From: Afipia sp. OHSU_II-C1
Lineage (GTDB): Bacteria; Pseudomonadota; Alphaproteobacteria; Rhizobiales; Xanthobacteraceae
Length of the DNA: 64,000 nucleotides
Reading direction: 5' to 3'
NCBI RefSeq assembly: GCF_000497575.1
Contig: NZ_APJI01000023.1
Span: 62,001 to 126,000, forward strand
Positions 9,436 through 19,312 of the stretch are shown piece by piece (within the stretch, counting starts at the first letter, position 1; each line of letters begins with the position of its first letter). The position numbers and the translations under genes were made by a program. Below the pieces are notes generated by a model that did no database searches, was not told the origin of the DNA, and worked only from the letters and a program-made list of their open reading frames with translations.

Positions 9436-10877
9436 GCCGTCGCCATGAATGTTTCGAGCGCCTCGCGGTCCTGCCGCGACATCGTCAGGCCGAGTTTGGA
9501 GCGCCGCCACACAATGTCGTCGGCAAACCGGGCGAATTCTTCCGTCATCAGATAACGCACCTCCACGCCGGTGAGGTCATCGCCGAACCGTGGCCCAAGG
9601 TCATCCATGCTTTTTGCCGCACCCAGAATCCGCTCGATCCGCGTGCCGTATGACGCGATCAGCCGCTGCGCATGACGCTCGCTGAGGAATGTCCAGCGCT
9701 GGCGCGCAGTGTCCACCTGATCGCCAAACGTATCCCACCCGAAATCGCCACCGGGCAACGGTTCGGACGCAGTCCGAGACGGCGGCAACTCGAAAAACGA
9801 CGCAAGCTGCGCCAGCGCGATTTCCGCCCGCCGACGCGCAGTTGTCGTCGCGCCGCCGATCATGGTCAGCAACGGCGCCTTGCCGGACTTCCGGTCCCGT
9901 TTCACGATGCCGTTGCGATGGCCCGTGGCGTCGCAGCCGGCCATCGCGTGCATCACGTCGGCTCCTTCGATCCGCACCCGGAAATAGCGGCTCGCCGCCG
10001 CGCACAGATAGGCGATGTCGTCAGCACTTGCCGAGGCCATCGCCGGATCTCCGGCGAAGCTCCGCTCGGATGTTCCGATCAGCGTGAAATCGCGATGATA
10101 GGGAATGGCATAGACCATGCGGCGGTCGTCGTTCTGGAGCACATAGACATTGTCGCCATCGAACATCCGCCTCACGACGATCTGGCTGACTTTCACGAAG
10201 CTCGCTTGAACGGCAGGCAAATGCAAGACGGTTTCGGCGACCTGCCGCGCCCACGCGCCGCTCGCATTCACCAGAGCCCGCGCGGTGACGGTTTCGCGCC
10301 GGCCGCGGTTGACGACCGCCAGCCGCCAGGTCCCGGAGCGTTCAGCCCACACGCAGCGTGCGCCGGTCCGGATCGCGGCGCCGCGGGCTGCGGCGTCGGC
10401 CGCATTGAGAACGACAAGCCGCGTTTCGTCCACGGTGCAGTCGGAATATGCCAGCGCCAGCCCGAGCGATCGCTTGAGCGAATGACCCGCTTCGTCGATC
10501 GTCAGGTCGAGGACTTCGGACCGCGGTAACGGGCTTCTCGCGGCAAGAAGGCTATAAACAAACAGCCCGCCGCGCAGCATAGCCGGAGGCCGCTCTTCGG
10601 AATGAACCGGGAGCACGAAACGGGCCGGACGCACCAGATGCGGCGCGATACGCAACGCGATGTCCCGCTCCGCCAGCGCGGCGCGCACCCGCAGCGCATT
10701 CCCCCGTTCAAGATCGATGAAATTGCCATGCATCAAATGGGGAGCGGCTGCCGTCCCGCCGCTGCCGAGATCGTTCTGCTCGAACAGCGCCACCCGCAAA
10801 CCGCGTCCGGCAGCATCGCGCGCGACGCTCGCGCCGTTGAGGCCGCCTCCGATGATCGCAATGTCGACATCAGCCAT
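9432..10877 (-). CDS. glpD: FAD-dependent glycerol-3-phosphate dehydrogenase
   Basis: A 481-aa flavoprotein of the aerobic GlpD family, which oxidises glycerol 3-phosphate to dihydroxyacetone phosphate and passes electrons to quinone at the inner membrane. The FAD-binding GGGLNGASVARDAA lies at residues 9-22, followed by the family-typical NDLGSGGTAAAPHLMHGN, where many GlpDs have TSS-rich residues. The start at 10877 has GGAGAT about nine bases upstream. It opens an operon whose next three genes, all overlapping by 1-4 bases, encode an ABC transporter of the polyamine type. This coupling suggests that the transporter supplies a glycerophospho-compound or that the operon has a joint function. 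Confidence 0.88.
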   Translation of the reverse strand: MADVDIAIIGGGLNGASVARDAAGRGLRVALFEQNDLGSGGTAAAPHLMHGNFIDLERGNALRVRAALAERDIALRIAPHLVRPARFVLPVHSEERPPAMLRGGLFVYSLLAARSPLPRSEVLDLTIDEAGHSLKRSLGLALAYSDCTVDETRLVVLNAADAAARGAAIRTGARCVWAERSGTWRLAVVNRGRRETVTARALVNASGAWARQVAETVLHLPAVQASFVKVSQIVVRRMFDGDNVYVLQNDDRRMVYAIPYHRDFTLIGTSERSFAGDPAMASASADDIAYLCAAASRYFRVRIEGADVMHAMAGCDATGHRNGIVKRDRKSGKAPLLTMIGGATTTARRRAEIALAQLASFFELPPSRTASEPLPGGDFGWDTFGDQVDTARQRWTFLSERHAQRLIASYGTRIERILGAAKSMDDLGPRFGDDLTGVEVRYLMTEEFARFADDIVWRRSKLGLTMSRQDREALETFMATA

Positions 10878-10940
10878 GCCGCGATGATCTCCGATGGCGA
10901 TCATCGCAAGTCAAGCCCGGGGATTAGCGACAGATGTTCG

Positions 10941-13655
10941 TCAGCCAACCCTGCGCGGCAGGTTCGAGACGTTGGAAACGCTCTTGGTGCGGCCGATCCA
11001 TTCCGCATAGGTCTCGATCGGCGCCGGCTTGCCAAGGAGATAGCCCTGCACCTGATCGCAGGCCTCGTCCGCGAGGAAGGACAGCTGTTCCTGGGTTTCC
11101 ACGCCTTCGGCGACAATGGAAATGTTCAACCCGTGGCCAAGACCGATCATCGCGCGGATGATGGCGGCCGATTGCGGATTGCGTCCGAGATTCATGACAA
11201 AGGCGCGGTCGATCTTGATCTTGTCGAAGGGGAACGCCTGCAAATAGGTCAGCGAGGAATAGCCGCTGCCGAAATCGTCCATCGCGATCCGCACGCCGAG
11301 CGCCTTCAGCCGCCGCAGCAATGAAAGCCCGCGGTCGAAGTCCTCGATCAGCACGCCCTCGGTGATTTCAAGCTCTAGCCGGCCGGGCGCGAGACCGGTT
11401 TCGATCAGAATGGAATGGACCAGCCCGACGAGATCGCCGTGCATGAACTGCGCCGGGGACAGATTGACCGAGATTTGCAGATCCTTCGGCCACGACGCCG
11501 CCTCGCGGCAGGCTTCGCGCAGAATCCACTCGCCCATCTCGACGATCAGGCCGCTTTCTTCCGCCAGCGGAATGAAGTCGCCGGGCGGAACGAAACCGCG
11601 CACGGGATGGGTCCACCGCGCCAGCGCCTCGAAACCGAGAACGTGATCGGACTTCATCTTGTGGCGCGCACGGGCCTGCGGCTGATAGTGCAGCGACAGT
11701 TCGCCGTTCCTGATCGCAGTCGACAGATCCTGATGCAACGCGCGGCGGTCGCGGAGCTGCTGGTCGAGCTCCATATCGAAGAAGTTGATCGAGCCGCGCG
11801 CCTTGGTCTTGGCCCGGAACAGAGCGGCGTCCGCGTTGGTGAGCAATGTTTCGGCGTCGCGGCCATTGCGCGGATACACCGAGATTCCGATGGTGAGACC
11901 GATGCGGACTGCGCGCCCGTCGAACGTGAATTCGGTCTGCATCGACTGCATCAGGCGCGTGGCGAGCGCCTTGGCGGAATCGGGCTGAAGACCGTCGATG
12001 ATGAGACCAAACTCGTCGCCGCTGAGACGCGCAACCACGCCGCCGGAAATGACCGATTCAAGACGCCGCGAGAATTCGATCAGCAACTGGTCGCCGACCT
12101 CGTGGCCGAACACATCGTTGATTTCCTTCAGCCGGTCGAGATCGAGCGAGAGCACCGCGAATTCCTCGTCGGTGTCCTCGCAGGCGTCGATCATCTGCTC
12201 CAGAGCCTGCAGAAACGCCGCGCGGTTCGGCAATTCCGTCAGCGCATCGTGATAGGCCATGTGGGCCATGCGCGACTCGGTCTCGCGCCGGTCGGTGATG
12301 TCTTCGTTGGTCTTGATGAGATATTGCGGCTCACCGGCCTCGTCGAGAACGGTCACGCGCCGAGTCAGGAACAGACGCAGCCCGTTTTCGGTCTGGATCG
12401 GATGTTCCTCGGTGACGACGCCTTTCTTGCGGACGGCCTCCTCATCGCGCTTGAGAATGAACTGCACGTCGGCCGGGTTGTAGATGTCCTCGAGCGTGGA
12501 GCCGATCACGTCCTCGCGCCGGCGCGTCAGCATGGCTTCGGCGGCGCGGTTGGCGAGCACGTACTGACCATCGCTGAGCCGCTTGACGACGAGCGAGACC
12601 GGGATGTTGTCGACCACCTGTTCCAGGAATTTCTTCGCGCTCTGGACTTCCCGCGACAGGGAGCGGCGATCGGTCACGTCCTCGAACAGGGAAACCAGGA
12701 ATTCCGGTTTGCCTTTCTCGTCGCGCGCGATCATGCGGTTGCAGGCGATCAGGCGTCTGCCGCCATTGTGCTCGATGGACAATTCGGTGCGCGTCTGCCC
12801 GGTCGGCGAAGCGATCGCGTCGCGGTCCGCCTCCGTGACCATCTGCGCCGCTTCCGGCACGTAAACCTTCTCCGCGGTGTGGCCTATAATCTGATCGCGG
12901 CTCAATCCGGAGAATTGCTCGAACGCGCGGTTGGCGAGAATGTACCTGCCATCCTCGATGCTCTTGGCGGCGACGCAGACCGGAATGTTGTCGATGACCG
13001 ATTCAAGGAAGTGCGTGGTGGTTGCAAGCTTCCGCGACATCCTGCGCTGCGCGGTGCAATCCTCGTGGGTCGAGACGACCCCGCCGTTCGACAGTTCGCG
13101 ATGCTTGATCACGATTGAGCGCCCGTCGCGCAACTCGCAGATATGCCCTTCTGCGGTTTTGACGTTGCGGTAGTACTCTTCGATGTCGTCGCACAGCATG
13201 CCTCGTGTCGCACGCAGTGCGGTGAGATCGCGGCCGGTCATTCCGGGCACGAGATCCGCACGGGAGAACCCATACATTTCCAGATAGCGGTCGTTGCAGA
13301 AGACGATGCGCTTGCGCGCGTCGACCATGACAATGCCGATCGTCAGATTGTTGAGCGCGCTTGAAACGAATGCGGCGCGCCTGATATTGGCATGACGTGC
13401 ACGCCGCAGCGCGGTCGAAACCCAGAGGATGATGGCGGCAAGAAACGCGGCGACAACGAAGCCGCCCATTGCCACCTGCCATACCAGCGCGGTATTCGAG
13501 ATTTCCAGAGCCGTTGCAGAGAACGAGCCATCGGGATTGGCGACGATCTGCGAGGCCGCGCTGCCCGGCGCCAAAATGGCGCAGAGACATGCAGCGGCCC
13601 ACACCGGGCTCGCTGTGGTCGCTCGTGCTTGCTTCTGCCAGCCGGTCATTACCAT
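10941..13655 (-). CDS. PAS-PAS-PAS-GGDEF-EAL cyclic-di-GMP signalling protein
   Basis: A protein of about 904 aa. It has an N-terminal hydrophobic segment and a membrane helix near residues 52-80, then three PAS domains (about 90-200, 215-335, 345-460), a GGDEF domain (about 475-630) and an EAL domain (about 650-900). The cyclase signature is SGDEF rather than GGDEF, a variant still found in active enzymes. The RxxD inhibitory site that normally lies five residues before it is absent. The EAL domain keeps GFEALARW, ELEITEG, DDFGSGYSSL and EGVE. It may make and/or break c-di-GMP in response to ligands sensed by PAS. Starts at 13655 and 13649 are possible. Confidence 0.88.
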   Translation of the reverse strand: MVMTGWQKQARATTASPVWAAACLCAILAPGSAASQIVANPDGSFSATALEISNTALVWQVAMGGFVVAAFLAAIILWVSTALRRARHANIRRAAFVSSALNNLTIGIVMVDARKRIVFCNDRYLEMYGFSRADLVPGMTGRDLTALRATRGMLCDDIEEYYRNVKTAEGHICELRDGRSIVIKHRELSNGGVVSTHEDCTAQRRMSRKLATTTHFLESVIDNIPVCVAAKSIEDGRYILANRAFEQFSGLSRDQIIGHTAEKVYVPEAAQMVTEADRDAIASPTGQTRTELSIEHNGGRRLIACNRMIARDEKGKPEFLVSLFEDVTDRRSLSREVQSAKKFLEQVVDNIPVSLVVKRLSDGQYVLANRAAEAMLTRRREDVIGSTLEDIYNPADVQFILKRDEEAVRKKGVVTEEHPIQTENGLRLFLTRRVTVLDEAGEPQYLIKTNEDITDRRETESRMAHMAYHDALTELPNRAAFLQALEQMIDACEDTDEEFAVLSLDLDRLKEINDVFGHEVGDQLLIEFSRRLESVISGGVVARLSGDEFGLIIDGLQPDSAKALATRLMQSMQTEFTFDGRAVRIGLTIGISVYPRNGRDAETLLTNADAALFRAKTKARGSINFFDMELDQQLRDRRALHQDLSTAIRNGELSLHYQPQARARHKMKSDHVLGFEALARWTHPVRGFVPPGDFIPLAEESGLIVEMGEWILREACREAASWPKDLQISVNLSPAQFMHGDLVGLVHSILIETGLAPGRLELEITEGVLIEDFDRGLSLLRRLKALGVRIAMDDFGSGYSSLTYLQAFPFDKIKIDRAFVMNLGRNPQSAAIIRAMIGLGHGLNISIVAEGVETQEQLSFLADEACDQVQGYLLGKPAPIETYAEWIGRTKSVSNVSNLPRRVG

Positions 13656-13860
13656 TCCGCGGAATTCTTCATCCCGCAGTGTCTGGCTGTACCTCTTTGG
13701 ATCGGGTAAACGCGTAATCGCGGCTCCCTCACATTGTGACTTAAATGCGGGCAATTGGCCACTTATGCTTAACCAAGCCCTAACGCGGACAGCATCGCAA
13801 AGTGGCGCGCTGAACATAGAATGAGCAAGAAACGAATCGTTCCAGCAGGGCGAAACATCC

Positions 13861-14982
13861 ATGGACAGAATTGAGTGTGTTGTGGTCGGCGCCGGCATCG
13901 TCGGGCTCGCCGTTGCACGCAAACTGGCGCGCGCGGGTCTTGAGGTTGTGGTGGTCGAGGCCGCCGGGGACATCGGCACCGGCACATCCTCGCGCAACAG
14001 CGAGGTGATCCACGCCGGGATTTATTATCCGGCGGGCAGCCTGATGGCGCGGATGTGCGTTGCCGGCAAGCAGGCGCTCTATCAATACTGCGACGCCCAT
14101 GGCGTGCCGTACTGGCGCTGCGGCAAGCTGATCGTGGCGACCGCGAGCAATGAGGACGAGAAGCTGGTCTCGATCAAGTCGCATGCCGAAGCCAACGGCG
14201 TCGATGACATGCGGGTGCTGTCGGCTGCCGAAGCGCGCGCCCTCGAGCCTGCCCTGCATTGCACCGGCGCGTTGCTCTCGCCATCGACCGGCATCGTTGA
14301 CAGCCATGCCTATATGCTGGCACTGCGCGGCGAGATCGAAGATGCGGGCGGAGCACTCGCATTTCATGCACCGCTCAAGCGCGCGACCGCTGTTTCTGAT
14401 GGCTTCGAAGTCGAGATCGGCGGCGACGCGCCGATGACGCTGAAGTGCCGCATCCTGATCAATTCGGCGGGGCTGAACGCGCCTGCCATTGCCCGCGCCA
14501 TCGACGGCATGCCCGCCGACCGCATTCCGGTAAGCTACTACGCCAAGGGCAACTACTTCAGTTGCAGCACGCGCGCGCCGTTCTCGCACCTGATCTATCC
14601 GGTGCCGGAGCCAGGCGGACTTGGCGTGCATCTGACCATCGATCTCGGCGGACAGGCGAAATTCGGCCCCGATGTCGAATGGGTCGACAGTCCCGACGCG
14701 GCAAGTCTCGACTATGCGGTGGATCCGGCACGTGCAGAGCGGTTTTACCCGGCAATCCGCCGCTACTGGCCGGCGCTGCCGGATGGCGCGCTGACACCGA
14801 GCTATTCCGGCGTCCGGCCAAAGATCGTGCCGCCCGCCATCGCACGGCAGGATTTCGTGATCCAGGGCCCGCAGGACCATGGCCTCGCGGGGCTGGTCAA
14901 CCTGTTCGGGATCGAGTCGCCCGGCCTGACCTCATCCCTCGCAATCGCAGACGAAGCCGCCCGCGTCGCCGGGGTAACGTAG
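13861..14982 (+). CDS. FAD-dependent oxidoreductase, L-2-hydroxyglutarate oxidase-like (LhgO/DAO family)
   Basis: A 373-aa flavoprotein with FAD-binding [15 protein letters not shown] at residues 8-22 and [17 protein letters not shown] at about 44-60, which is the signature of the L-2-hydroxyglutarate oxidase branch of the D-amino-acid-oxidase family. [17 protein letters not shown] and [19 protein letters not shown] also match. The family oxidises L-2-hydroxyglutarate to 2-oxoglutarate or closely related 2-hydroxyacids. It is divergent from the PAS-GGDEF-EAL gene with a 205-base shared upstream region. A hairpin at 15012-15030 follows. Confidence 0.82.
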   Translation: MDRIECVVVGAGIVGLAVARKLARAGLEVVVVEAAGDIGTGTSSRNSEVIHAGIYYPAGSLMARMCVAGKQALYQYCDAHGVPYWRCGKLIVATASNEDEKLVSIKSHAEANGVDDMRVLSAAEARALEPALHCTGALLSPSTGIVDSHAYMLALRGEIEDAGGALAFHAPLKRATAVSDGFEVEIGGDAPMTLKCRILINSAGLNAPAIARAIDGMPADRIPVSYYAKGNYFSCSTRAPFSHLIYPVPEPGGLGVHLTIDLGGQAKFGPDVEWVDSPDAASLDYAVDPARAERFYPAIRRYWPALPDGALTPSYSGVRPKIVPPAIARQDFVIQGPQDHGLAGLVNLFGIESPGLTSSLAIADEAARVAGVT

Positions 14983-15011
14983 CCTCGGCCGCAGGCATCA
15001 CCGCACCTCGC

Positions 15012-15030
15012 AACGGCACCTGCTGCCGTT
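15012..15030. terminator. Hairpin between convergent genes
   Basis: Arms AACGGCA and TGCCGTT (7 bp, perfect) flank loop CCTGC. The hairpin sits between the convergent LhgO-like and DUF465 genes. No U-tract follows, so it is only a possible bidirectional terminator. Confidence 0.35.
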
Positions 15031-15074
15031 ACGAGCATCGCGCTGAATTTCCGTGCGATTAAATGGTGGAAAAG

Positions 15075-15251
15075 TCAGTGGACCGTAGAGAGCTTGATGC
15101 GCTCGATTTGATCCTTGAGCACCAGCTTGCGGCGCTTGAGTTCGATAATCTGGAGGTCGTCGGTAGAAAGATGCTGGAGAGCATCGTGCAATTCGTTTTC
15201 CAGAACTTCGTGTTTACGTTCCAGTTCAACGAGATGCGCCTGAATCGCCAT
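15075..15251 (-). CDS. DUF465 (YdcH-like) small protein
   Basis: This 58-aa protein reads MAIQAHLVELERKHEVLENE, then a second helix containing DDLQIIELKRRKLVLKDQIERI. That is the two-helix DUF465/YdcH pattern: a charged hairpin or coiled coil with LKxxKLxLKDxI near the C-terminus. It ends at TGA (15075-15077). AGAGGAGA lies just upstream of the ATG at 15251, a strong ribosome site. The molecular function of the family is not known. A second, diverged member starts 348 bases away on the opposite strand. Confidence 0.85.
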   Translation of the reverse strand: MAIQAHLVELERKHEVLENELHDALQHLSTDDLQIIELKRRKLVLKDQIERIKLSTVH

Positions 15252-15598
15252 AGAAGTCTCCTCTGCTAAGTGGACCTCAGATCGGATCTGGACGGTTAAG
15301 TCTACATGACCGAGGCGGTCTGTCGACAGCGGAGTTAAAAGAGCCGTTCAAAATTTTCGTGCACAAAGGAAACGAATTGTGAGGGAACCCGGCCCGCGAT
15401 ACCGTCACCGGTATATCGCGCGTCCGCGAGCCGACTTAAATCCTCTGGGGCTCGCTGATCCAACATGCGCGAAACGCCCGCCGAAACGGATGCAAATGTT
15501 GGAACTGGACTACTGGAGTTGGTAACAATTTTCTGCAATGACGGTCATGCGGAAGCGTTCTGAGACACTTACCTGAAAGTCTGGGCGAATTCAGTCAA
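15252..15598. other. Divergent intergenic region between two DUF465 genes
   Basis: These 347 bases lie between divergent small genes. The palindrome ATGAC-G-GTCAT occurs at 15538-15548, and a one-mismatch copy, ATGACGGTTAT, covers the start codon of the plus-strand gene (15599-15609), 61 bases on. A minus-strand frame of 67 codons (15335-15538) starts with TTG and has no ribosome site, so I do not call it. Confidence 0.4.
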
Positions 15599-15814
15599 AT
15601 GACGGTTATGGTAGATCAGGACAACAACGAATACGCGCTTGAACTGGCGCAGTTGCAGCAGGAGCATCGCGACCTGGACGCCGCCATCGAAGCGCTGCAT
15701 CAGTCGCCCGCGCCGGACCTGCTCAGATTGCAGCGTTTGAAAAAACGCAAGCTTCAGTTGCGCGACCGCATTTCATTCATCGAAGACCAGATCACGCCAG
15801 ACATCATCGCCTGA
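15599..15814 (+). CDS. DUF465 (YdcH-like) small protein, second copy
   Basis: A 71-aa highly charged helical protein. After a variable N-terminus (MTVMVDQDNNEYALELAQLQ) it has the family pattern LQRLKKRKLQLRDRISFIED, equivalent to the C-terminal helix of the 58-aa copy on the other strand. The middle segment EHRDLDAAIEALHQSPAPD is the first helix and turn. The ATG at 15599 is used; 15608 is an in-frame alternative, and neither has a strong ribosome site. Function is unknown. Confidence 0.8.
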   Translation: MTVMVDQDNNEYALELAQLQQEHRDLDAAIEALHQSPAPDLLRLQRLKKRKLQLRDRISFIEDQITPDIIA

Positions 15815-15841
15815 GCTGCGTGACGACTCTGCCGCATGGTG

Positions 15842-16516
15842 TCAGAGCGCTGCCAGCGCGCGGCCTCCCCGCCGCAATGCCTTTCGCGCATACATTGCGC
15901 GATCCGCCGCCTCCATCACATCCGCAGCACTGTCCGCAGCGCCGATCAGCGCAACACCTGCAGATGCGCCTGCGACCACAGGCCTTCCCTTGAACACAAA
16001 TGTGAGCTGATCGATCGCCTGCTCCAGCGCCGCCGCTTTCGCCTGCGCATCGGCCTGCGTCAAATTCCAGAGCAGCAGTCCGAATTCATCGCCACCCAGA
16101 CGGCCCACCACATCCGACGAGCGGACATGGCGCATTAGCACTGCGACCACACCCTTGAGCACGATGTCGCCGGCCGCGTGACCGAAGGTGTCATTGATCG
16201 GCTTGAGGCGATCGACGTCGAGCACGATCAGCGCGCCGCCCGCCTTGTAGCGACGGATGTAGGCGATCGAGCGGTCGAGTTCGCGTTCAAAGCCGCGGCG
16301 GTTGTAGATGTTCAGCAGGAAGTCGGTATCGGCCCAGGCCTGCAGTTCGTCGATCCGGGCCTCGGCAGCGGCAAGTTCCACCTTCAGGGCCGCGACCTGC
16401 CGCCTGGCCTTGGCCAGCGGATCGGCCGGCGGCTTGCGCTCGGGCTTCGGCGGGGCGGATTTTGCGGTTTTGCTCCGGCTGGCCGGTTTCTTCGCCGCCC
16501 GCCCCCGTGACGCCAT
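15842..16516 (-). CDS. GGDEF diguanylate cyclase, soluble
   Basis: A protein of about 224 aa. A Lys/Ala/Pro-rich basic N-terminus (residues 1-40) and a short coiled coil (about 36-60) lead into a complete GGDEF domain with DTDFLLNIYNRRGFERELDR, the RSSD inhibitory site at 132-135 and GGDEF at 141-145. Both the active site and the product-feedback site are intact, so it should synthesise c-di-GMP from GTP. There is no membrane segment or recognisable sensor. The start at 16516 is chosen (GAAGAAAG upstream). An in-frame ATG at 16573 would add 19 basic residues. It diverges from purE. Confidence 0.87.
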   Translation of the reverse strand: MASRGRAAKKPASRSKTAKSAPPKPERKPPADPLAKARRQVAALKVELAAAEARIDELQAWADTDFLLNIYNRRGFERELDRSIAYIRRYKAGGALIVLDVDRLKPINDTFGHAAGDIVLKGVVAVLMRHVRSSDVVGRLGGDEFGLLLWNLTQADAQAKAAALEQAIDQLTFVFKGRPVVAGASAGVALIGAADSAADVMEAADRAMYARKALRRGGRALAAL

Positions 16517-16679
16517 TTTGCCGCGCGCTTTCTTCAAGTTTCCGCCTCTAATCCGCTTGACCGGCGCGGCCATTGACCATGAAAGGATAACGGATTCGCG
16601 CCGATGTCGCATTAGCTTGCCTCGCAGGGGCGCAACCCTATAATCCGCCCTCTTTTTCGGCCCTTTTTGAAGATTCCAG

Positions 16680-17171
16680 ATGACCACCCTCGTTGCCATT
16701 ATCATGGGAAGCCAGTCCGACTGGGAAACCATGCGCCATGCCGCAGAGACCCTGACCGCGCTCGGCGTCGCGCACGAGGCGCGCATCGTCTCGGCGCACC
16801 GCACCCCCGAGCGGCTCTACAGCTTCGCCAAGGGGGCCAAGGCGGCCGGGTTCCAGGTTGTCATCGCCGGTGCCGGAGGCGCTGCGCATCTGCCCGGCAT
16901 GGCAGCCGCGTTGACGGAACTCCCGGTGTTCGGCGTGCCGGTGGAATCCAAGGCGCTGTCAGGCGTGGATTCGCTGTACTCCATTGTGCAAATGCCCGCC
17001 GGAATCCCCGTCGGCACCTTGGCGATCGGAAAGTCGGGCGCTATCAATGCCGCCCTGCTCGCCGCAAGTGTGCTGGCTCTCAACGATGCCGGCCTTGCAA
17101 CCCGGCTTGCGACATGGCGCAAGCAACAGACCGAGGCCGTGAGCGAGCGCCCAAAGGAAGAAACTAAGTGA
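16680..17171 (+). CDS. purE: N5-carboxyaminoimidazole ribonucleotide mutase
   Basis: A 163-aa class I PurE that converts N5-CAIR to CAIR in purine synthesis. It has the nucleotide-binding GSQSDWETM near residues 10-18, SAHRTPERL near 38-46 and [12 protein letters not shown] near 63-74, all family hallmarks. Its length is typical of the bacterial octameric enzyme. The stop TGA overlaps the GTG start of purK in GTGA (17168-17171), so the pair is translationally coupled. Confidence 0.96.
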   Translation: MTTLVAIIMGSQSDWETMRHAAETLTALGVAHEARIVSAHRTPERLYSFAKGAKAAGFQVVIAGAGGAAHLPGMAAALTELPVFGVPVESKALSGVDSLYSIVQMPAGIPVGTLAIGKSGAINAALLAASVLALNDAGLATRLATWRKQQTEAVSERPKEETK

Positions 17172-18274
17172 CATCTTCAGGTCGGGTGACGCTGAAACCA
17201 GGCGACACCATTGGAATTCTCGGCGGCGGACAATTGGGCCGGATGCTCGCGCTCGCCGCAGCACGTCTCGGCCTCAAGGCGCAGGTGTTTTCGCCGGATC
17301 CGGATTCGCCGGCCTTCGACGTGGTGCAGAACGCGACCTGCGCGGAATATGCCGATGTCGAGGCGCTCGAACTGTTCGCATCCGATGTCGCCGTCATCAC
17401 CTACGAGTTCGAGAACATCCCCTCCTCGACCGCGATGATCCTGTCGGCCCGCCGTCCGGTGCTGCCGGACCCGCAGGTGCTGGAAACCGTGCAGGACCGG
17501 TTCGCGGAAAAGAATTTCGTGAGCAAGCTCGGCATCGCCACCGCACGCTATGCCGATGTCTCCTCCGCGCAGGATCTGAAAACCGCTATCGCCCAGATCG
17601 GGCTGCCCGCCGTGCTCAAGACCCGGCGCTTCGGTTACGACGGCAAGGGTCAGGTCGTGGTCCGCGAAGGCGACGATCCGGAAACGGTGTGGGCCGATCT
17701 TGAAACACGCTCCGCAATCCTCGAAGCCTTCGTGCCGTTCGAACGCGAGATTTCCGTGGTCGCCGCGCGCAGCGCCAGTGGCGAAGTGGTCTGCTACGAC
17801 GTCACCGAGAACGAGCATCGCGACCACATCCTGAAGTATTCCCACGCCCCGGCGCGCATTTCCGATGAGCTCGCGGCACAGGCCCGCGTGATCGCAGAGA
17901 AGATCGCGACCGCGCTGAACTATGTCGGCGTGCTGGCGGTGGAGCTGTTCGTGGTGCCCGGCAAGGACGGCCCGAGCCTGCTGGTCAACGAGATTGCGCC
18001 ACGGGTGCACAACTCCGGCCACTGGACGCTGGACGGCGCGTCGGTGTCGCAGTTCGAGCAGCACATCCGCGCCATCGCCGGCTGGCCGCTGGCGCATCCG
18101 GTCCGGCATGGCGACGTCACCATGACCAACCTGATCGGCGACGACATCCTCGATTACGGCAAGTGGCTGGGCGTCCCCGGCGCCACTGTGCATCTTTATG
18201 GCAAGGGCGCGCCGCGCCCCGGCCGCAAGATGGGCCATGTGACCGAGGTCAAGGCTCCCCAAAAGCAGAAATAA
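17168..18274 (+). CDS. purK: N5-carboxyaminoimidazole ribonucleotide synthase
   Basis: A 368-aa ATP-grasp enzyme that makes N5-CAIR from AIR, ATP and bicarbonate, the substrate for PurE. It shows [16 protein letters not shown] at about residues 15-30, the ATP-grasp core [12 protein letters not shown], and the C-terminal [14 protein letters not shown], a strict PurK signature. The start codon is GTG within the overlap with purE. A hairpin at 18278-18303 follows the stop. Confidence 0.96.
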   Translation: MTSSGRVTLKPGDTIGILGGGQLGRMLALAAARLGLKAQVFSPDPDSPAFDVVQNATCAEYADVEALELFASDVAVITYEFENIPSSTAMILSARRPVLPDPQVLETVQDRFAEKNFVSKLGIATARYADVSSAQDLKTAIAQIGLPAVLKTRRFGYDGKGQVVVREGDDPETVWADLETRSAILEAFVPFEREISVVAARSASGEVVCYDVTENEHRDHILKYSHAPARISDELAAQARVIAEKIATALNYVGVLAVELFVVPGKDGPSLLVNEIAPRVHNSGHWTLDGASVSQFEQHIRAIAGWPLAHPVRHGDVTMTNLIGDDILDYGKWLGVPGATVHLYGKGAPRPGRKMGHVTEVKAPQKQK

Positions 18275-18277
18275 AAG

Positions 18278-18303
18278 GGCTGCCGCGATCGCTCGCGACA
18301 GCC
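18278..18303 (+). terminator. Hairpin downstream of purK
   Basis: Arms GGCTG/CAGCC and CGCGA/TCGCG, separated by one mismatch and with loop TCGC, form a stem-loop just after the purK stop. A weak T-rich stretch (TCTTTAT) follows. It lies between convergent purK and aqpZ and could serve both. Confidence 0.5.
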
Positions 18304-18328
18304 TCCGTCTTTATCTGAAGATCAGGCG

Positions 18329-19042
18329 TTACCTGCCCGCGACGACTCCTTCCGGCTCGTCACTCAGCCAGCGATAGACCACGCCGCCGATGACACCGCC
18401 GATCAGCGGCGCGACCCAGAACAGCCAGAGTTGCTGAATGGCCCAGCCGCCGACGAACAGGGCGGGACCGGTGCTGCGCGCCGGGTTCACCGAGGTGTTG
18501 GTGACCGGGATGCTGACGAGATGGATCAGCACCAGCGCAAGGCCGATGGCGAGCGGCGCGAAACCGGCCGGTGCCTTGCCATGGGTCGCGCCCATGATGA
18601 TGAAGAGGAACATGGCCGTCATGGTCACTTCCATGACGAAGCCTGACATGAGGCTGTACTTGCCCGGCGAATGATCACCGTAACCGTTGGACGCGAAGCC
18701 GCCGGCGAGATCGAAACCGGCCTTGCCGCTGGCGATCACATAGAGCAGCCCGGCGGCGGCGACTGCGCCGATCACCTGAGCAATCACATAAGGCACGATC
18801 TGACTGGCCGGGAACCGTCCGCCGGCGGCGAGCCCGACCGTGACGGCGGGATTGAGGTGGCAGCCGGACACGTGGCCGATGGCGAACGCCATGGTGACAA
18901 CGCTCAGGCCGAAGGCAAACGAGACCCCAAGCAGGCCAATGCCGACCTGCGGAAAGGCCGCTGCAAGGACCGCGCTGCCGCACCCCCCAAACGTCAGCCA
19001 GAACGTGCCGATGACCTCGGCGGTGTACTTTTTCGCGTTCAT
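18329..19042 (-). CDS. aqpZ: Aquaporin Z
   Basis: A 237-aa six-helix water channel with both NPA boxes: HLNPAVT with N64 and [10 protein letters not shown] with N186. The selectivity-filter residues F44, H174, T183 and R189 can all be read and match the water-selective AqpZ pattern rather than glycerol facilitators. The start at 19042 fits the family N-terminus ([16 protein letters not shown]). It is divergent from rpsU across about 270 bases. Confidence 0.95.
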   Translation of the reverse strand: MNAKKYTAEVIGTFWLTFGGCGSAVLAAAFPQVGIGLLGVSFAFGLSVVTMAFAIGHVSGCHLNPAVTVGLAAGGRFPASQIVPYVIAQVIGAVAAAGLLYVIASGKAGFDLAGGFASNGYGDHSPGKYSLMSGFVMEVTMTAMFLFIIMGATHGKAPAGFAPLAIGLALVLIHLVSIPVTNTSVNPARSTGPALFVGGWAIQQLWLFWVAPLIGGVIGGVVYRWLSDEPEGVVAGR

Positions 19043-19312
19043 ATTGATTCTCCCCTGATCGTGCCGCAGGACTATCCGGCGGCGGGGACCGCAGGAACCC
19101 GGTATCCGGGGCTTTCCAGCCCCTCCGAATCGCGGCCCGGCACCGGGATTCTGCCCGAAAATCGGCCGCTCCGGCCCCTGAAAAACCCCGGTCCACAGTG
19201 GACATTCGCGGTTTGATCTGGTACATCCGCGCCTTCGATGGGAAGGGCGTGGCCTTTAGCCAGTCCTTTGTCGTCTCCAGAATTTCCTGATTGAAACCAA
19301 AGAGGATGCCGC

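Noticed and set aside
15335-15538. 67-codon minus-strand frame between the DUF465 genes
   Set aside because: It starts with TTG, has no ribosome site and matches no family. The region is more likely a divergent promoter region.
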